From the NCBI GenBank assembly GCA_005880985.1, contig VBIQ01000006.1:69088-133087 (forward strand): a stretch of 64,000 bases of DNA, read 5' to 3'. The position numbers and the translations under genes are program-made. The DNA is from Chloroflexota bacterium. Lineage in GTDB: Bacteria > Chloroflexota > Dormibacteria > Aeolococcales > Aeolococcaceae. The notes under the pieces were generated by a model, which saw only the letters and a program-made list of their open reading frames with translations, searched no databases and had not been told where the DNA came from. The number at the start of each line of letters is the position of its first letter. Positions within the stretch are counted from its first letter, which is position 1. Of this stretch, positions 1 through 9,818 are shown one piece after another.

Positions 1-1223
<1,223 letters not shown>

Positions 1224-1227
<4 letters not shown>

Positions 1228-1466
1228 CCGAGCTGCTCGCCATTCCCGTCGCGGTTCGGACCACCCCCGACGGCGCTCTGGCGGCGGTCCGCCTGGACCG
1301 GCGGTGGCTGGCGGTGGAGCGGACCCTCAGCCGCTGGCTGATCGAGACCGACTGGTGGCGAGCCGCGGTGGGCCGTGACGTGCGCCGCTGCCTGCTCGCC
1401 GGCGGCGAATGCGTCGAGCTCGAACACGACCGCGGCGGCTGGCGGCTGGTGCGTCGCTATGACTGA
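1224..1466 (+). CDS. DUF6504-like small protein of the imuB-dnaE2 cassette
   Basis: This 80-residue protein starts at an ATG overlapping the imuB stop (ATGA). It has the pattern of small proteins found next to imuB/dnaE2 in Actinobacteria: a short beta-rich start (AIPVAVRTTPDGALAAVRLDRRWLAV), then a Trp-rich patch (RWLIETDWWRAAVGRD), then a final strand with GGWRLVRRYD. No catalytic motif is visible. Family members are of unknown function, and their location suggests an accessory role in the mutasome. The match to DUF6504 is from memory of the family pattern, and the coding call is secure from the translational coupling. Confidence 0.72.
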
Positions 1467-1630
1467 GCCCACTGCCCGGACCGCCAACGGCGGGGCAGGC
1501 GGCAGGGCCGGGCCTCCCGCCTGTGCTGGGGCTCTCGCACCGGCCGGATACCGCCCCCCAGGAGGCCCGCCTGCCGAAAGAGGGGATGCCGAGGGATTCC
1601 TCCCGACCCGACCCGGGTGGGAGTGGTGGT

Positions 1631-1664
1631 GACCACGGCCGCCCGGGTGGGGACGGCCGCGGTC
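1631..1664 (+). terminator. Stem-loop after the imuB/DUF6504-like unit
   Basis: Arms GACCACGGCCG (1631-1641) and CGGCCGCGGTC (1654-1664) pair with one mismatch around a 12-base loop. There is no T-run after it, so termination activity is only possible, as with many hairpins in high-GC genomes. Confidence 0.3.
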
Positions 1665-1902
1665 ATGGGAGAGGAGGAGAGAGGCGTGCGACCACCACGA
1701 CCGGCGGCGGTGAGGTGCCGCCACCGGCAACGAGGAGGGATCGGGTGATGTCAGGGGTGCGTGATCCCGGTGTCGGTCCGCCTCCGCGCCCGAAGCCGCC
1801 GGCCGGACCCGCCAGGGAGGGGCCGGCGGGGGACCGGCGGTCGGGACGCGGCGGAGAGATGGACCACGTCCTTCCTGTTTTTCTTCATGTACCGAACTTC
1901 AG

Positions 1903-1913
1903 AACAGACTGTT
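1903..1913. promoter_or_regulatory. Palindrome in the dnaE2 promoter patch, candidate SOS box
   Basis: AACAGACTGTT is a perfect 11-base palindrome with a central A, 17 bases before the dnaE2 ATG, in the only AT-rich stretch of the gap. It resembles LexA operators in shape (GAAC...GTT) but does not match the Bacillus/actinobacterial spacing exactly. LexA control of dnaE2 is usual in other bacteria. Its use here is inference. Confidence 0.4.
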
Positions 1914-1930
1914 ACACAGGTTTGTAGTAG

Positions 1931-4900
1931 ATGTCAACCCCCGGTTTCGCCGAGCTGGCGGCGCGCTCCCACTACAGCTTCCTGGAGGGCTCCTCGTCCC
2001 CCCGCGACCTGGTGGCGGCCGCCGCCGCCCAGAGTGTCTCCGCCCTGGGGCTCTGCGACCGCAACGGGCTCTACGGCGCGGTCACCTTCGTCCAGGCCGC
2101 CCAGGCGGCCGGCATCCATCCCGTCATCGGCGCCGAGCTCGACCTCGTCGACGGCTCCAGCCTCCGGCTGCTGGCGCGAGATCGCGAGGGCTACCGCCAG
2201 CTCGCCCGTGCCATCAGCGCCGCTCAGCTGGCGGGGGAGAAGGGGCAGCCGCGCCTCGACCTCTTCGGCGACCCGCATGTTGCTGACGAGAATGGCAGTA
2301 ACACGCGCCGGCTCACCCTGCCGCCGCCCGCACGTCCGCCCGCGCTCCGGCCCACCGCCGGCCCCTTCCCCGACGGCTGGCCGGGGCTGCCCTCGACCCG
2401 CCTGCTCGCCACCGGCGCCCCCGCCCGCCTCGACCCTGCCGAGCTCAGCGGTTGCATCGCCCTGGTCGGCGGCCATTCCAGCCTCATCACCGCCGCTCTG
2501 ATGCACGGCGACCGCCGCGGCGCCGCCCGCATCGCCGGCCGCCTGCGCGAGGCTTTCGGTCGCGACCGGGTGGCGCTGCTGGTCGGCCACCACCTCCACC
2601 CCGCGGACAACCGCCTGCTGGCGGAGACGGCGATCCTGGCGCGGCGCTGCGGCATTCCCATCGTCGCCTCCAACACCCCGGTTCATGCCACCGCCGAGGA
2701 CAAGCCGCTGCTCGACGTGCTCACCGCCATCCGCCATCGCACCACCCTGGACGCCGCCGCCGCGCACGGGTTGCTGATCCCCAACGCCGAGCATCGCGTC
2801 AAGGACAAGGCGGAGTTGCGGGCGCTGCTCGGCGAGCTCGCCCCGGAGGCCTTCGACCACGCCGCCCACCTCGCGGCGCAGTGTCAGGTGTCGCTCGACT
2901 TCACCGAGGTGCGCTTCCCCGGCTTTCCCGTGCCCCCAGGGGAGACGCCCTTCTCCGTGCTCTACCGCCTCTGCCAGGAGTCGGTGCAGCAGCGCTACCG
3001 CCCGGTGACCCGTTTGGTGGCGGCGCGGCTGCAGCGCGAGCTCGACGTCATCGAGAAGACCGGACTGGCGGAGTTCTTCTTGATCACCTGGGACATCATG
3101 CGTTTCGCCCGCGAGCAGGGCATTCCCGGTCAGGGACGGGGAAGCGCGGCCGACAGTATCGTCGCCTACCTGCTCGGTATCACCCGGGTCGACCCGGTGG
3201 CCCACAACCTGCTCTTCGAACGCTTCCTCCACGAGGACCACCAGGGCACCCCCGACATCGACATCGATTTCTCCACCGACCATCGCGAGGAGGTGCTGCA
3301 GTACGTCTACCAGCGCTACGGCGCCGAGCGCACCGGCATGGTCGCCAACATCGTCACCTTCCGTCCTCGCATGGCCATCCGCCAGGTGGGCGCCGCCCTC
3401 GGTTTCCCCGACGGCATCATCGACCGCCTTGCCAAGTCGGTCGGGGCCTGGTACTGGGGCGGCGTCGACGAAGCCCTGGCCGCCGCCGGGTTGGAACCGA
3501 TGGTGCAGCGCGAGAAGAGCGCAGCCGCAACGCTGGCACCCACCTCACCCTCCTCCCATCATCCCGAACAGCTTCAGACCCTCCCCTGGGCGCAGTTCCT
3601 CGACCTGCTGCAACGGATCGAGAGCACTCCCCGCCATCTCGGCATCCACACCGGCGGCATGCTCGTTACCGGCCGGCCGCTGATCGACATCGCCCCGGTG
3701 GAGCGCGCCACCATGCCCGGCCGGGTGGTGGTGCAGTTCAACAAGGACGACGTCGAAGACCTCGGCCTGATCAAGATGGACCTGTTGGGCCTGCGCACCC
3801 TCTCGGTGGTCAAGGAGTGCCTCGACCACGTCGAGGCGATCACCGGTGAGCGGCCCGATCTCGACGACCTGCCGCTCGATGATCCTCGTGTCTACGACAC
3901 CATCTGCGCCCCCGACACCATCGGTCTCTTCCAGATCGAGTCCCGCGCCCAGCAGCAGTCGCTCTACAAGTCGCAGCCGCGGGAGTTCAACGACCTGGTG
4001 GTCCAGGTGGCGATCATCCGCCCCGGCCCCATCCAGGGCGATGCGGTGCATCCGTACCTGCGGCGCCGGCAGGGCCTCGAGCCGGTCACCTACCTGCATC
4101 CAGCGTTGGAGCCGATTCTGTCAGAAACGCGCGGAGTCATCCTCTATCAGGAGCAGATCCTGCGCCTGGTGATGGAGGTGGCCGGCTACAGCGCCGGGGA
4201 GGCCGACCGCTTCCGCCGGGCGATGAACCGGCACCGCTCACGCATCGAGATGGAGGCGCTTCACGACGAGTTCACCGAACGCTGCCGGCAGCGCGGTCTC
4301 GACGGTGCCACCACCGACGCCATCTTCAAGGCGGTCGCGGGCTTCGCCCAGTTCGGTTTCTGCAAGAGTCACGCCGCCGCCTTCGCCCGCACCGCCTACG
4401 AGACCGCCTGGCTGCGGCTGCACCATCACCCCGCCTATCTCTGCGCTCTGCTCAACGCCCAGCCGATGGGCTTCTACCACCCGAGCGTGCTGGTCGAGGA
4501 CGCCAAGCGACACGGCGTCGTCACCCTGCCGGTCGACGCCGGGCGCAGCCGGGCGCGCTGCTCGATGGAGTGGGTGGGGGAGGGACCGCCGTCGGGGCGA
4601 GCGGTGCGGGCGCGGTTGGCGCCGGGCTGGCGCTGCTCGCCGGAGGGCGCCGTGGAGCCCGACCTCGACGCCTACCGGCCGTCCACCGTCTCCGAACGCG
4701 CCGCGGACCACGCGGTCCACGACGCCTGTCGCGCCGTCGCCCTCGGCGGACCGCGCCACGGGCTGCCGCGCTCTTCCGCGCTGGGCGCCCCCGCCTCGCC
4801 GTGGGCGGTGCGGCTCGGCTTCAACTACGTGCGCGGGCTGGGACCGGCCGGACGGCTGGCATGCGAAGAGGCGGCTCGCGCCGGCGCCGCGGACTCGGTG

Positions 4901-5737
4901 GCCGGCTTCTGGCAGCACACCCGGCTGCCGCGGCCGGCGATGGAGAACCTGGTGATGGTCGGCGCCTTCGAGGGCATCACCGCGGGACGCTCGCGCCGGG
5001 CCCTGCTCTGGGAACTGCGCGAGATCGAGGACTCCCTGCCGCCCCGGCCATCCCGTCCCGCCCGCGGCGGTGCCACATCAGCGGTGTGGACCGGACCGCC
5101 GCGAGGACGCGGGGCCGTCGCCGGGTCGCGTCCCGGCGACACCCCACGCCCCGAGCATGGGCTGGGCTCCGACCCGCTGCCGCCGTTGCTGACCCTGCCG
5201 GCTCCGGCACCGGCGCTGCCGGTGATGGACGACCGCGAGCGCGTCGCCGTGGAGTACCGCCTCGCCGAGCTGAGCACCGGACCCCATCTGGTCGCCTTCC
5301 TCCGCGAGCGGCTGAACCGGCTGGGCTGCACTCCCATCGCGGCGGTGTCGACCCGGCCGAACCGAAGCCGGGTCCGCGTTGCCGGCCTGGTCATCGCCCG
5401 CCAGGCGCCGGTGTCGGCGAAGGGCTTCCGCTTCTTCACCCTGGCCGACGAGGGCGGTCACATCGACCTGGTCTTCCGCCCCAGGGTGCTGGAGCAGACC
5501 CGCAGCATCGCCAACTTCCATCCGCTGCTCGCCGTCGACGGGGTGCTGGAGAGCGATGGCGGCCGGCTCAACATCCTGGTCGAGGCGGTTCGCGCCCTCG
5601 ACGCCACCGGCCGGGTGATCGCCGGCGCCGCCTTCGGCCGCGGCGCGCCCGCGGCCGCGCCTCGCCCCCAGCACGGCCATACCCGCCCCACCCCAGCGAC
5701 CGGCTGGACCGCTCCCGCCTCACACGACTATCGCTGA
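1931..5737 (+). CDS. dnaE2: Error-prone DNA polymerase III alpha subunit DnaE2
   Basis: This is a 1268-residue C-family polymerase for SOS translesion synthesis. In order it shows an N-terminal PHP fold (residues 3-110), the palm with the catalytic PDIDIDF motif (441-447), the finger region (GFCKSHAAAFARTAYE), HhH repeats, and a C-terminal OB-fold (about 1150-1230). In the PHP domain the usual ELHCHS and LTDHDGL metal ligands read ELAARS and LCDRNGL, so the domain should be inactive, as in many DnaE2 proteins. It is longer than the usual 1050-1100 residues owing to Pro/Arg-rich insertions near residues 115-155, about 860-950 and about 1035-1085. The imuB-type gene upstream supports DnaE2 rather than replicative DnaE1. 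Confidence 0.93.
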   Translation: MSTPGFAELAARSHYSFLEGSSSPRDLVAAAAAQSVSALGLCDRNGLYGAVTFVQAAQAAGIHPVIGAELDLVDGSSLRLLARDREGYRQLARAISAAQLAGEKGQPRLDLFGDPHVADENGSNTRRLTLPPPARPPALRPTAGPFPDGWPGLPSTRLLATGAPARLDPAELSGCIALVGGHSSLITAALMHGDRRGAARIAGRLREAFGRDRVALLVGHHLHPADNRLLAETAILARRCGIPIVASNTPVHATAEDKPLLDVLTAIRHRTTLDAAAAHGLLIPNAEHRVKDKAELRALLGELAPEAFDHAAHLAAQCQVSLDFTEVRFPGFPVPPGETPFSVLYRLCQESVQQRYRPVTRLVAARLQRELDVIEKTGLAEFFLITWDIMRFAREQGIPGQGRGSAADSIVAYLLGITRVDPVAHNLLFERFLHEDHQGTPDIDIDFSTDHREEVLQYVYQRYGAERTGMVANIVTFRPRMAIRQVGAALGFPDGIIDRLAKSVGAWYWGGVDEALAAAGLEPMVQREKSAAATLAPTSPSSHHPEQLQTLPWAQFLDLLQRIESTPRHLGIHTGGMLVTGRPLIDIAPVERATMPGRVVVQFNKDDVEDLGLIKMDLLGLRTLSVVKECLDHVEAITGERPDLDDLPLDDPRVYDTICAPDTIGLFQIESRAQQQSLYKSQPREFNDLVVQVAIIRPGPIQGDAVHPYLRRRQGLEPVTYLHPALEPILSETRGVILYQEQILRLVMEVAGYSAGEADRFRRAMNRHRSRIEMEALHDEFTERCRQRGLDGATTDAIFKAVAGFAQFGFCKSHAAAFARTAYETAWLRLHHHPAYLCALLNAQPMGFYHPSVLVEDAKRHGVVTLPVDAGRSRARCSMEWVGEGPPSGRAVRARLAPGWRCSPEGAVEPDLDAYRPSTVSERAADHAVHDACRAVALGGPRHGLPRSSALGAPASPWAVRLGFNYVRGLGPAGRLACEEAARAGAADSVAGFWQHTRLPRPAMENLVMVGAFEGITAGRSRRALLWELREIEDSLPPRPSRPARGGATSAVWTGPPRGRGAVAGSRPGDTPRPEHGLGSDPLPPLLTLPAPAPALPVMDDRERVAVEYRLAELSTGPHLVAFLRERLNRLGCTPIAAVSTRPNRSRVRVAGLVIARQAPVSAKGFRFFTLADEGGHIDLVFRPRVLEQTRSIANFHPLLAVDGVLESDGGRLNILVEAVRALDATGRVIAGAAFGRGAPAAAPRPQHGHTRPTPATGWTAPASHDYR

Positions 5738-5912
5738 GCCCTCGTCGGGTCTCGGCCCGCCGCGGTCTCGGCCTCGACTCCCGCGGCGCCTTCATCGGCG
5801 CTGACATGTTCGTCACCGGAGCGTTGCCGCCCAGGGCGCATATCGGCGATGCCCGCTCGCGTTAATCCGGATATGACGGCGCCCGCCGCGGTGACGCCGC
5901 CCTGGAGAACCC

Positions 5913-6311
5913 ATGAGGAACCAGCGCATGACCGCAGTCGCAATGGTCGATGACGTCGTGGACAACGGAGCCGACTGGCTCGCCAGCGAGGAAGGCACCG
6001 GCACCGGACTGTTCCGCCTTCGCACAGGCCACAACCTGCGCATCGCGCCGCTCTCCGAGTCCGATGTTCTCGCCGCCCGCCACCGCGCCCGTCGCGACAG
6101 CATCAATCTGAGTCGCTATCGCCGCGAGCTGATCGCCGCCTCGGTCAACAAGGCATACGGGTGCACGCCATCCGATCGCGGCTACCTCAATCCCCAGCAG
6201 CTGTCCGAGCGTCCGGTGGGTGAGCTCGCCTCGGTGCTGAGCGCCATCGTGCGTCTCTCCGGATTGAACGAGGACGATGACGCGCGCTACATTCAGGATC
6301 TGCTCTTCTAA
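5913..6311 (+). CDS. Hypothetical protein, possibly XkdN-like tail assembly chaperone
   Basis: This is a 132-residue acidic protein. It starts at an ATG preceded by GGAGAAC, and a second in-frame ATG lies 15 bases later. The body reads as a receptor-like strand (FRLRTGHNLRIAPLSESDVLAARHRARRD), then a YRRELIAASV helix, then ERPVGELASVLSAIVRLSGL near the end. That order recalls phage tail assembly chaperones of the XkdN type (a short beta start, then a gel...I..lSG helix). No other phage or contractile-injection gene is nearby, so the likeness may be chance. There is no signal peptide or membrane segment. Function is not assigned. Confidence 0.6.
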   Translation: MRNQRMTAVAMVDDVVDNGADWLASEEGTGTGLFRLRTGHNLRIAPLSESDVLAARHRARRDSINLSRYRRELIAASVNKAYGCTPSDRGYLNPQQLSERPVGELASVLSAIVRLSGLNEDDDARYIQDLLF

Positions 6312-6409
6312 CCGGCTGGTGCCAGACAAAGTGCGCGTCTGCGGCTCGATGCGAGACGCGCGGCATGTCGCGCCATCGGCCGGCGGTTCGATGGCGGTAG
6401 CATCTGCCG

Positions 6410-7240
6410 GTGGCAACTCTCGCCGCCGGGCTGCCTGAACGCCTCGCCGCCGCCGCCGACCGGCGTCGCATCGCGGTGGTCCCGGTCCGCGGAGTCATCG
6501 GCGGCGCCATCAAGACCGGCGAGCTGATCCGAACCCTCGACCGGCTGCGTGACGACCACCGCTCTCGCGCCGTGCTGCTGGAGATCGACTCGCCGGGCGG
6601 TGCCGCGGCCGCGTCCGAGGCGCTGTACCTGGCAGCCAAGCGCTTGGCCGCGGTCAAACCGGTGGTGGCATGGTTCCGCGGAACCGGTGCGTCGGGGGCG
6701 TTCTTTCTCGCCTGCGGCGCCACCCGGATCCTCGCCTTCCCCAGCGCGGTGGTGGGCTCGATCGGCGTCATCAGTGCCCGCCCGGTGGTGGTGGAGGCGC
6801 TGCGGCGGATCGGTGCGCGGGTGATGGTTACCAAGACGGGTCCCTTCAAGGATCTCGGCGCCCCGTGGCGCGAGCCGACCGACGACGAGCGTGCCAAGGA
6901 GCAGGAGCTGGTCGACGCCATCTTCCGGCGCTTCACCAGCGCGGTCCGCGAGGCGCGTGGCTTCGACGACGCGGGGCTCGCGCGCGTCACCACCGGCGAG
7001 GTGTGGCTCGGGGAGCAGGCGGAGCGCCTGGGTCTGGTCGACGCCGTGGGTGATGAGGAGGAGGCGCTTGCCGAGGCGCAGCGGCTCGCCGAGCTGCCCC
7101 GACGCCGGGTGGTCCGTGTCCAGCCGCGTCGCACCGTCGCGCAGCGGCTGGGGCTGCCGATGGCGGGGATGGGCCTGCCGGGTCCGCGATGGGCCGCCGA
7201 GTTCGAGGGCTGGCTGCGCGTTCCCCGGCTCACCCTGTAG
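6410..7240 (+). CDS. sppA: SppA-type signal peptide peptidase, S49 family
   Basis: This 276-residue protein is a single-domain S49 serine protease. The fold signature EIDSPGG lies near residue 65. The nucleophile is Ser95 in the GTGASGAFFLA segment, and the general base is Lys147 in GPFKDLG. The 52-residue spacing matches the Ser147-Lys199 dyad of Bacillus SppA, so the enzyme should be active. No N-terminal membrane helix is seen with the GTG start at 6410, unlike canonical SppA, so it may be cytoplasmic or membrane-peripheral. SppA enzymes degrade cleaved signal peptides and membrane-linked peptides. The 98-base gap before it and the convergent gene after it make it a single-gene unit. Confidence 0.85.
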   Translation: MATLAAGLPERLAAAADRRRIAVVPVRGVIGGAIKTGELIRTLDRLRDDHRSRAVLLEIDSPGGAAAASEALYLAAKRLAAVKPVVAWFRGTGASGAFFLACGATRILAFPSAVVGSIGVISARPVVVEALRRIGARVMVTKTGPFKDLGAPWREPTDDERAKEQELVDAIFRRFTSAVREARGFDDAGLARVTTGEVWLGEQAERLGLVDAVGDEEEALAEAQRLAELPRRRVVRVQPRRTVAQRLGLPMAGMGLPGPRWAAEFEGWLRVPRLTL

Positions 7241-7258
7241 CGCTTCGGCACAGCCGGT

Positions 7259-8788
7259 TCAGCTCTCCGACGGTTGCGCCACCTGGCTGCCGCGCTCGGG
7301 GAGGCGCTCGCCGAGCGCGGCCTGGGCCAGCACCGCGACCAGTCCCTCCACCGCAACCGTCGCCGTCGCCAGCGCCTCGGGACCGAAGCCGACCGGCGCA
7401 TGGCGCTGGCAGACGACCACGGCGAGGACGCGCTCCCCGGCCACCACCGGGAGCAGCATGGTCGAGGTCTGGTCGATGTTGCTGCGCCGCTGGGGGCGGT
7501 GCGACGCACCCTCGGTCCAGAGCGCCGGGCGGCGGAGGCCGACCACTCGCGCGAGCAGCTCGGCGGGGATCGCGGTGCCGGCGCCGGCGACGGGGAGCAG
7601 ATAGGCGCGGTCGGCGCCGACCTCGCCGGTCAGCCGGCTGAGCGCCGCCTGGACACCGCCGTCGACGGCCAGCCGCGACCACGCCTGGGGGCTGCGCTGC
7701 ACGGCGCCGCGGTTGATACTGGCGTTGCACACCATGGCGGCGACGGCGGCGATGGCGCCGGCGGCGAGCAGGGGAAGCCTGGTGGCGAGCAGGGCGGCGA
7801 AGACGGCGAACATCACCGCCCCCGAGAGCAGCGCCCGACGCAGGTAGGCCAGCGCCTCGTCCCTCCCGTGACGCAGGTCGGCGAACGTCCACAGCCGGTT
7901 GAGCGAGGCGTTCCATCCCATCGACACCGCGAAGGCGGGAAGGAAGGCGAGAACGGCGGGGAGATGACCGGGCCCGGAGAGCACCGCGAGCAGGGGCAGG
8001 AAGACGGCCAGGCCGCTGCCGCCGACCAGGGCGAACTTCCAGCGGCGGGCCGAGCCCTCGACCTCGAAGAACAGCGAGCGCAGGTGCCGTAGATAGAGGA
8101 GTCCCTGGCCCATGGTCGCCTTGCTCTGGCCGGCATGGCGGCGCTCGAAGCGCAGCGGGACATCGCGGACCTCGAGTCCCGGGACGCACACCAGCAGCTC
8201 GAGCAGGATCTTGAAGCCCACCGGGCGGAACTCGATGCCGTCGAGCAGCACCCGGCGGCAGAGGAAGAAACCGGCCAGGGGATCGCTGCTGCGACGCGCC
8301 TCGGAGAAGAGCAGGCGCGCCACCGCGGTGGCGGCGCGGCTCACCAGGCGGCGCCCGACCCCCTCCAGGCCGCCGCGACTCCCCCCGGCGACGTAGCGGC
8401 TGGCGACCACCAGGTCGGCCCCCTGACCGGTCTCCTCGAGCATGGCGGGGATGGTCTCGGGCGGATGCTGCAGGTCCGCGTCCATCACGCAGACGTAGCG
8501 GCCGCCGGCCATCCGCAGACCGGAGATGACGGCGGTGCTCAGCCCGCCCGCCCGCTCCGCCCCGGTCCGCAGCCGGTAGCGCACCACCCCCGGGTGCTCG
8601 GCCGCCAGCTGCTCCAGGGCGGCCGGGGTGGAGTCGTCGCTGTCGTCGACGAAGCAGATCTCGTAGCCGATTCCCGCCAGGGCCTGGCCCAGGCGGCGGG
8701 TCAGCAGGACGACGTTGGCAGCCTCGTTGCGGGTCGGGACGACGACGCTGAGCAGCGGCCCGGCCGGCTCGGCCTCGGGGAGGGCCAT
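7259..8788 (-). CDS. GT2 polyprenyl-phosphate glycosyltransferase fused to GtrA and GAF-like domains
   Basis: This 509-residue protein has three parts. Residues 12-235 form a GT2 domain of the dolichol-phosphate-mannose-synthase type: SVVVPTRNEAANV, FVDDSDDST, VMDADLQHPP, then QSKATM before a membrane region. Residues about 245-365 form a GtrA-like four-helix membrane module (KFALVGGSGLAVF, WNASLNRLWTF, NASINRG). Residues about 370-500 look like a GAF domain (VGADRAYLLPVA ... LLPVVAGERVLAVVVCQR ... FGPEALATATVAVEGLVAVLAQAA). GT2-GtrA fusions make and flip lipid-linked sugars. A C-terminal GAF-like sensor is unusual. It is transcribed toward sppA and divergently from the MCE operon. Confidence 0.85.
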   Translation of the reverse strand: MALPEAEPAGPLLSVVVPTRNEAANVVLLTRRLGQALAGIGYEICFVDDSDDSTPAALEQLAAEHPGVVRYRLRTGAERAGGLSTAVISGLRMAGGRYVCVMDADLQHPPETIPAMLEETGQGADLVVASRYVAGGSRGGLEGVGRRLVSRAATAVARLLFSEARRSSDPLAGFFLCRRVLLDGIEFRPVGFKILLELLVCVPGLEVRDVPLRFERRHAGQSKATMGQGLLYLRHLRSLFFEVEGSARRWKFALVGGSGLAVFLPLLAVLSGPGHLPAVLAFLPAFAVSMGWNASLNRLWTFADLRHGRDEALAYLRRALLSGAVMFAVFAALLATRLPLLAAGAIAAVAAMVCNASINRGAVQRSPQAWSRLAVDGGVQAALSRLTGEVGADRAYLLPVAGAGTAIPAELLARVVGLRRPALWTEGASHRPQRRSNIDQTSTMLLPVVAGERVLAVVVCQRHAPVGFGPEALATATVAVEGLVAVLAQAALGERLPERGSQVAQPSES

Positions 8789-8840
8789 GGGGCAAGGATA
8801 GGGGCCTCCGGCGTCCCCAAAGCGCGCGCTGTAATACGAT

Positions 8841-8870
8841 TTGGTGGTAGTCGGAGTACCTCGCTTTATA
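8841..8870 (+). promoter_or_regulatory. Candidate promoter of the MCE operon
   Basis: TTGGTG (8841-8846), an 18-base spacer and TTTATA (8865-8870) lie in the 242-base divergent gap between the GT2 fusion and the first MCE-operon permease. They sit in a visibly AT-richer patch. This implies a leader of about 150 bases. Confidence 0.4.
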
Positions 8871-9030
8871 CGCGCCGCACTATTGGGCCCCCAGCCATGC
8901 GTCCCCCCATCGCAAGAATCCCCTCACGCCGCCCGTCTATCTGGGTGCCGGGGATAGGCCCAGTCCTCGGTCAGCGCATGGAGTCCTCGATCCGCGGGAG
9001 CCGCGGGTCGCCTGGAGGTGAGGACAGCTC

Positions 9031-9810
9031 GTGGTAACCCGCGCACGTCGAGGCGTGACCACCCTTGGCGAGGAGGCGATCATCTTCGTCGAGGCTGCCC
9101 GCGGCGTGTTCTCGCGTCCCTTCTACCTGGCGGAGTTCCTCGAGCAGTGCCGCTTCATCATGGTGGCCTGCTTCGTGCCCCTTCTCCTGGTGGGCGCGGG
9201 CTTCGGGACGATCGTGGCCCTCGAGGCGGGTTCCTTCTTCAAGATCGTGTCCGCCGAGTACCGCATCGGCGGCTTCATGGTGCTCTCCAACGTCCGCGAG
9301 TTCGCGCCGGTCGCCACCGGGCTGATGGTGGCCGCCGTCGCCGGCACCGCCATCACCGCCGATCTCGGGGCTCGCAAGGTGCGCGACGAGCTCGAGGCGC
9401 TGTCGGTGATCGGGATCAGCAACATCCTCTTCATCGTGGTGCCCCGCTTCGCAGCGATGGCGGTGATGACCGCGCTCTACAACATCCCGATGATCGCCTT
9501 CACCACCATCGCCGGGTACTTCGCCGGGGTCTACCTGGTTGGCGCCAATCCGGGTGCATTCCTGGCCAGCTTCTGGACCCAGGGGACGCTGCAGGACCTC
9601 TACGGCGGCGAGATCAAATGCATCGTCTTCGGGATGATCGTATCGACCATTGCCTGTTACAAGGGCATCACCGCCAAGGGTGGAGCGGAAGGAGTCGCGC
9701 GGGCGGTCAACCAGCAGGTGGTGGCGTCGTTCATCGCCATCCAGGCGTTCGAGTATCTCTACACGCCGACCGTGCTCGCCCTCTTCCATTCGAGCAACGT
9801 GCTGCGGTGA
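9031..9810 (+). CDS. MlaE/YrbE-family ABC permease, first of pair
   Basis: This 259-residue membrane protein begins with a GTG start that has a GGAGGTGAGG ribosome site just upstream. After an amphipathic N-terminus it has about five or six membrane segments. The central family signature is present (VREFAPVATGLMVAAVAGTAITADLG, then DELEALSVIG). YrbE/MlaE proteins are the permease subunits of MCE lipid transporters. A second permease gene starts nine bases after the stop, so the transporter is probably a heterodimer as in Mycobacterium mce operons. Confidence 0.9.
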   Translation: MVTRARRGVTTLGEEAIIFVEAARGVFSRPFYLAEFLEQCRFIMVACFVPLLLVGAGFGTIVALEAGSFFKIVSAEYRIGGFMVLSNVREFAPVATGLMVAAVAGTAITADLGARKVRDELEALSVIGISNILFIVVPRFAAMAVMTALYNIPMIAFTTIAGYFAGVYLVGANPGAFLASFWTQGTLQDLYGGEIKCIVFGMIVSTIACYKGITAKGGAEGVARAVNQQVVASFIAIQAFEYLYTPTVLALFHSSNVLR

Positions 9811-9818
9811 ACGGATAG

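Larger units (their letters stand above)
1467..1930. other. Intergenic region between DUF6504-like gene and dnaE2
   Basis: This is 464 bases with no convincing gene. The first 390 bases are very GC-rich and repetitive (GGT/GGC/CCG runs), and open frames here have no recognisable protein pattern. It contains a stem-loop at 1631-1664. A strikingly AT-richer patch at about 1871-1930 directly abuts the dnaE2 start and probably holds its promoter. Confidence 0.6.

Noticed and set aside
1523..1927. 134-codon open frame upstream of dnaE2
   Set aside because: Composition is Gly/Pro/Arg/Asp-rich with no fold-like pattern. It is what random GC-rich sequence gives, and it overlaps the probable dnaE2 promoter.
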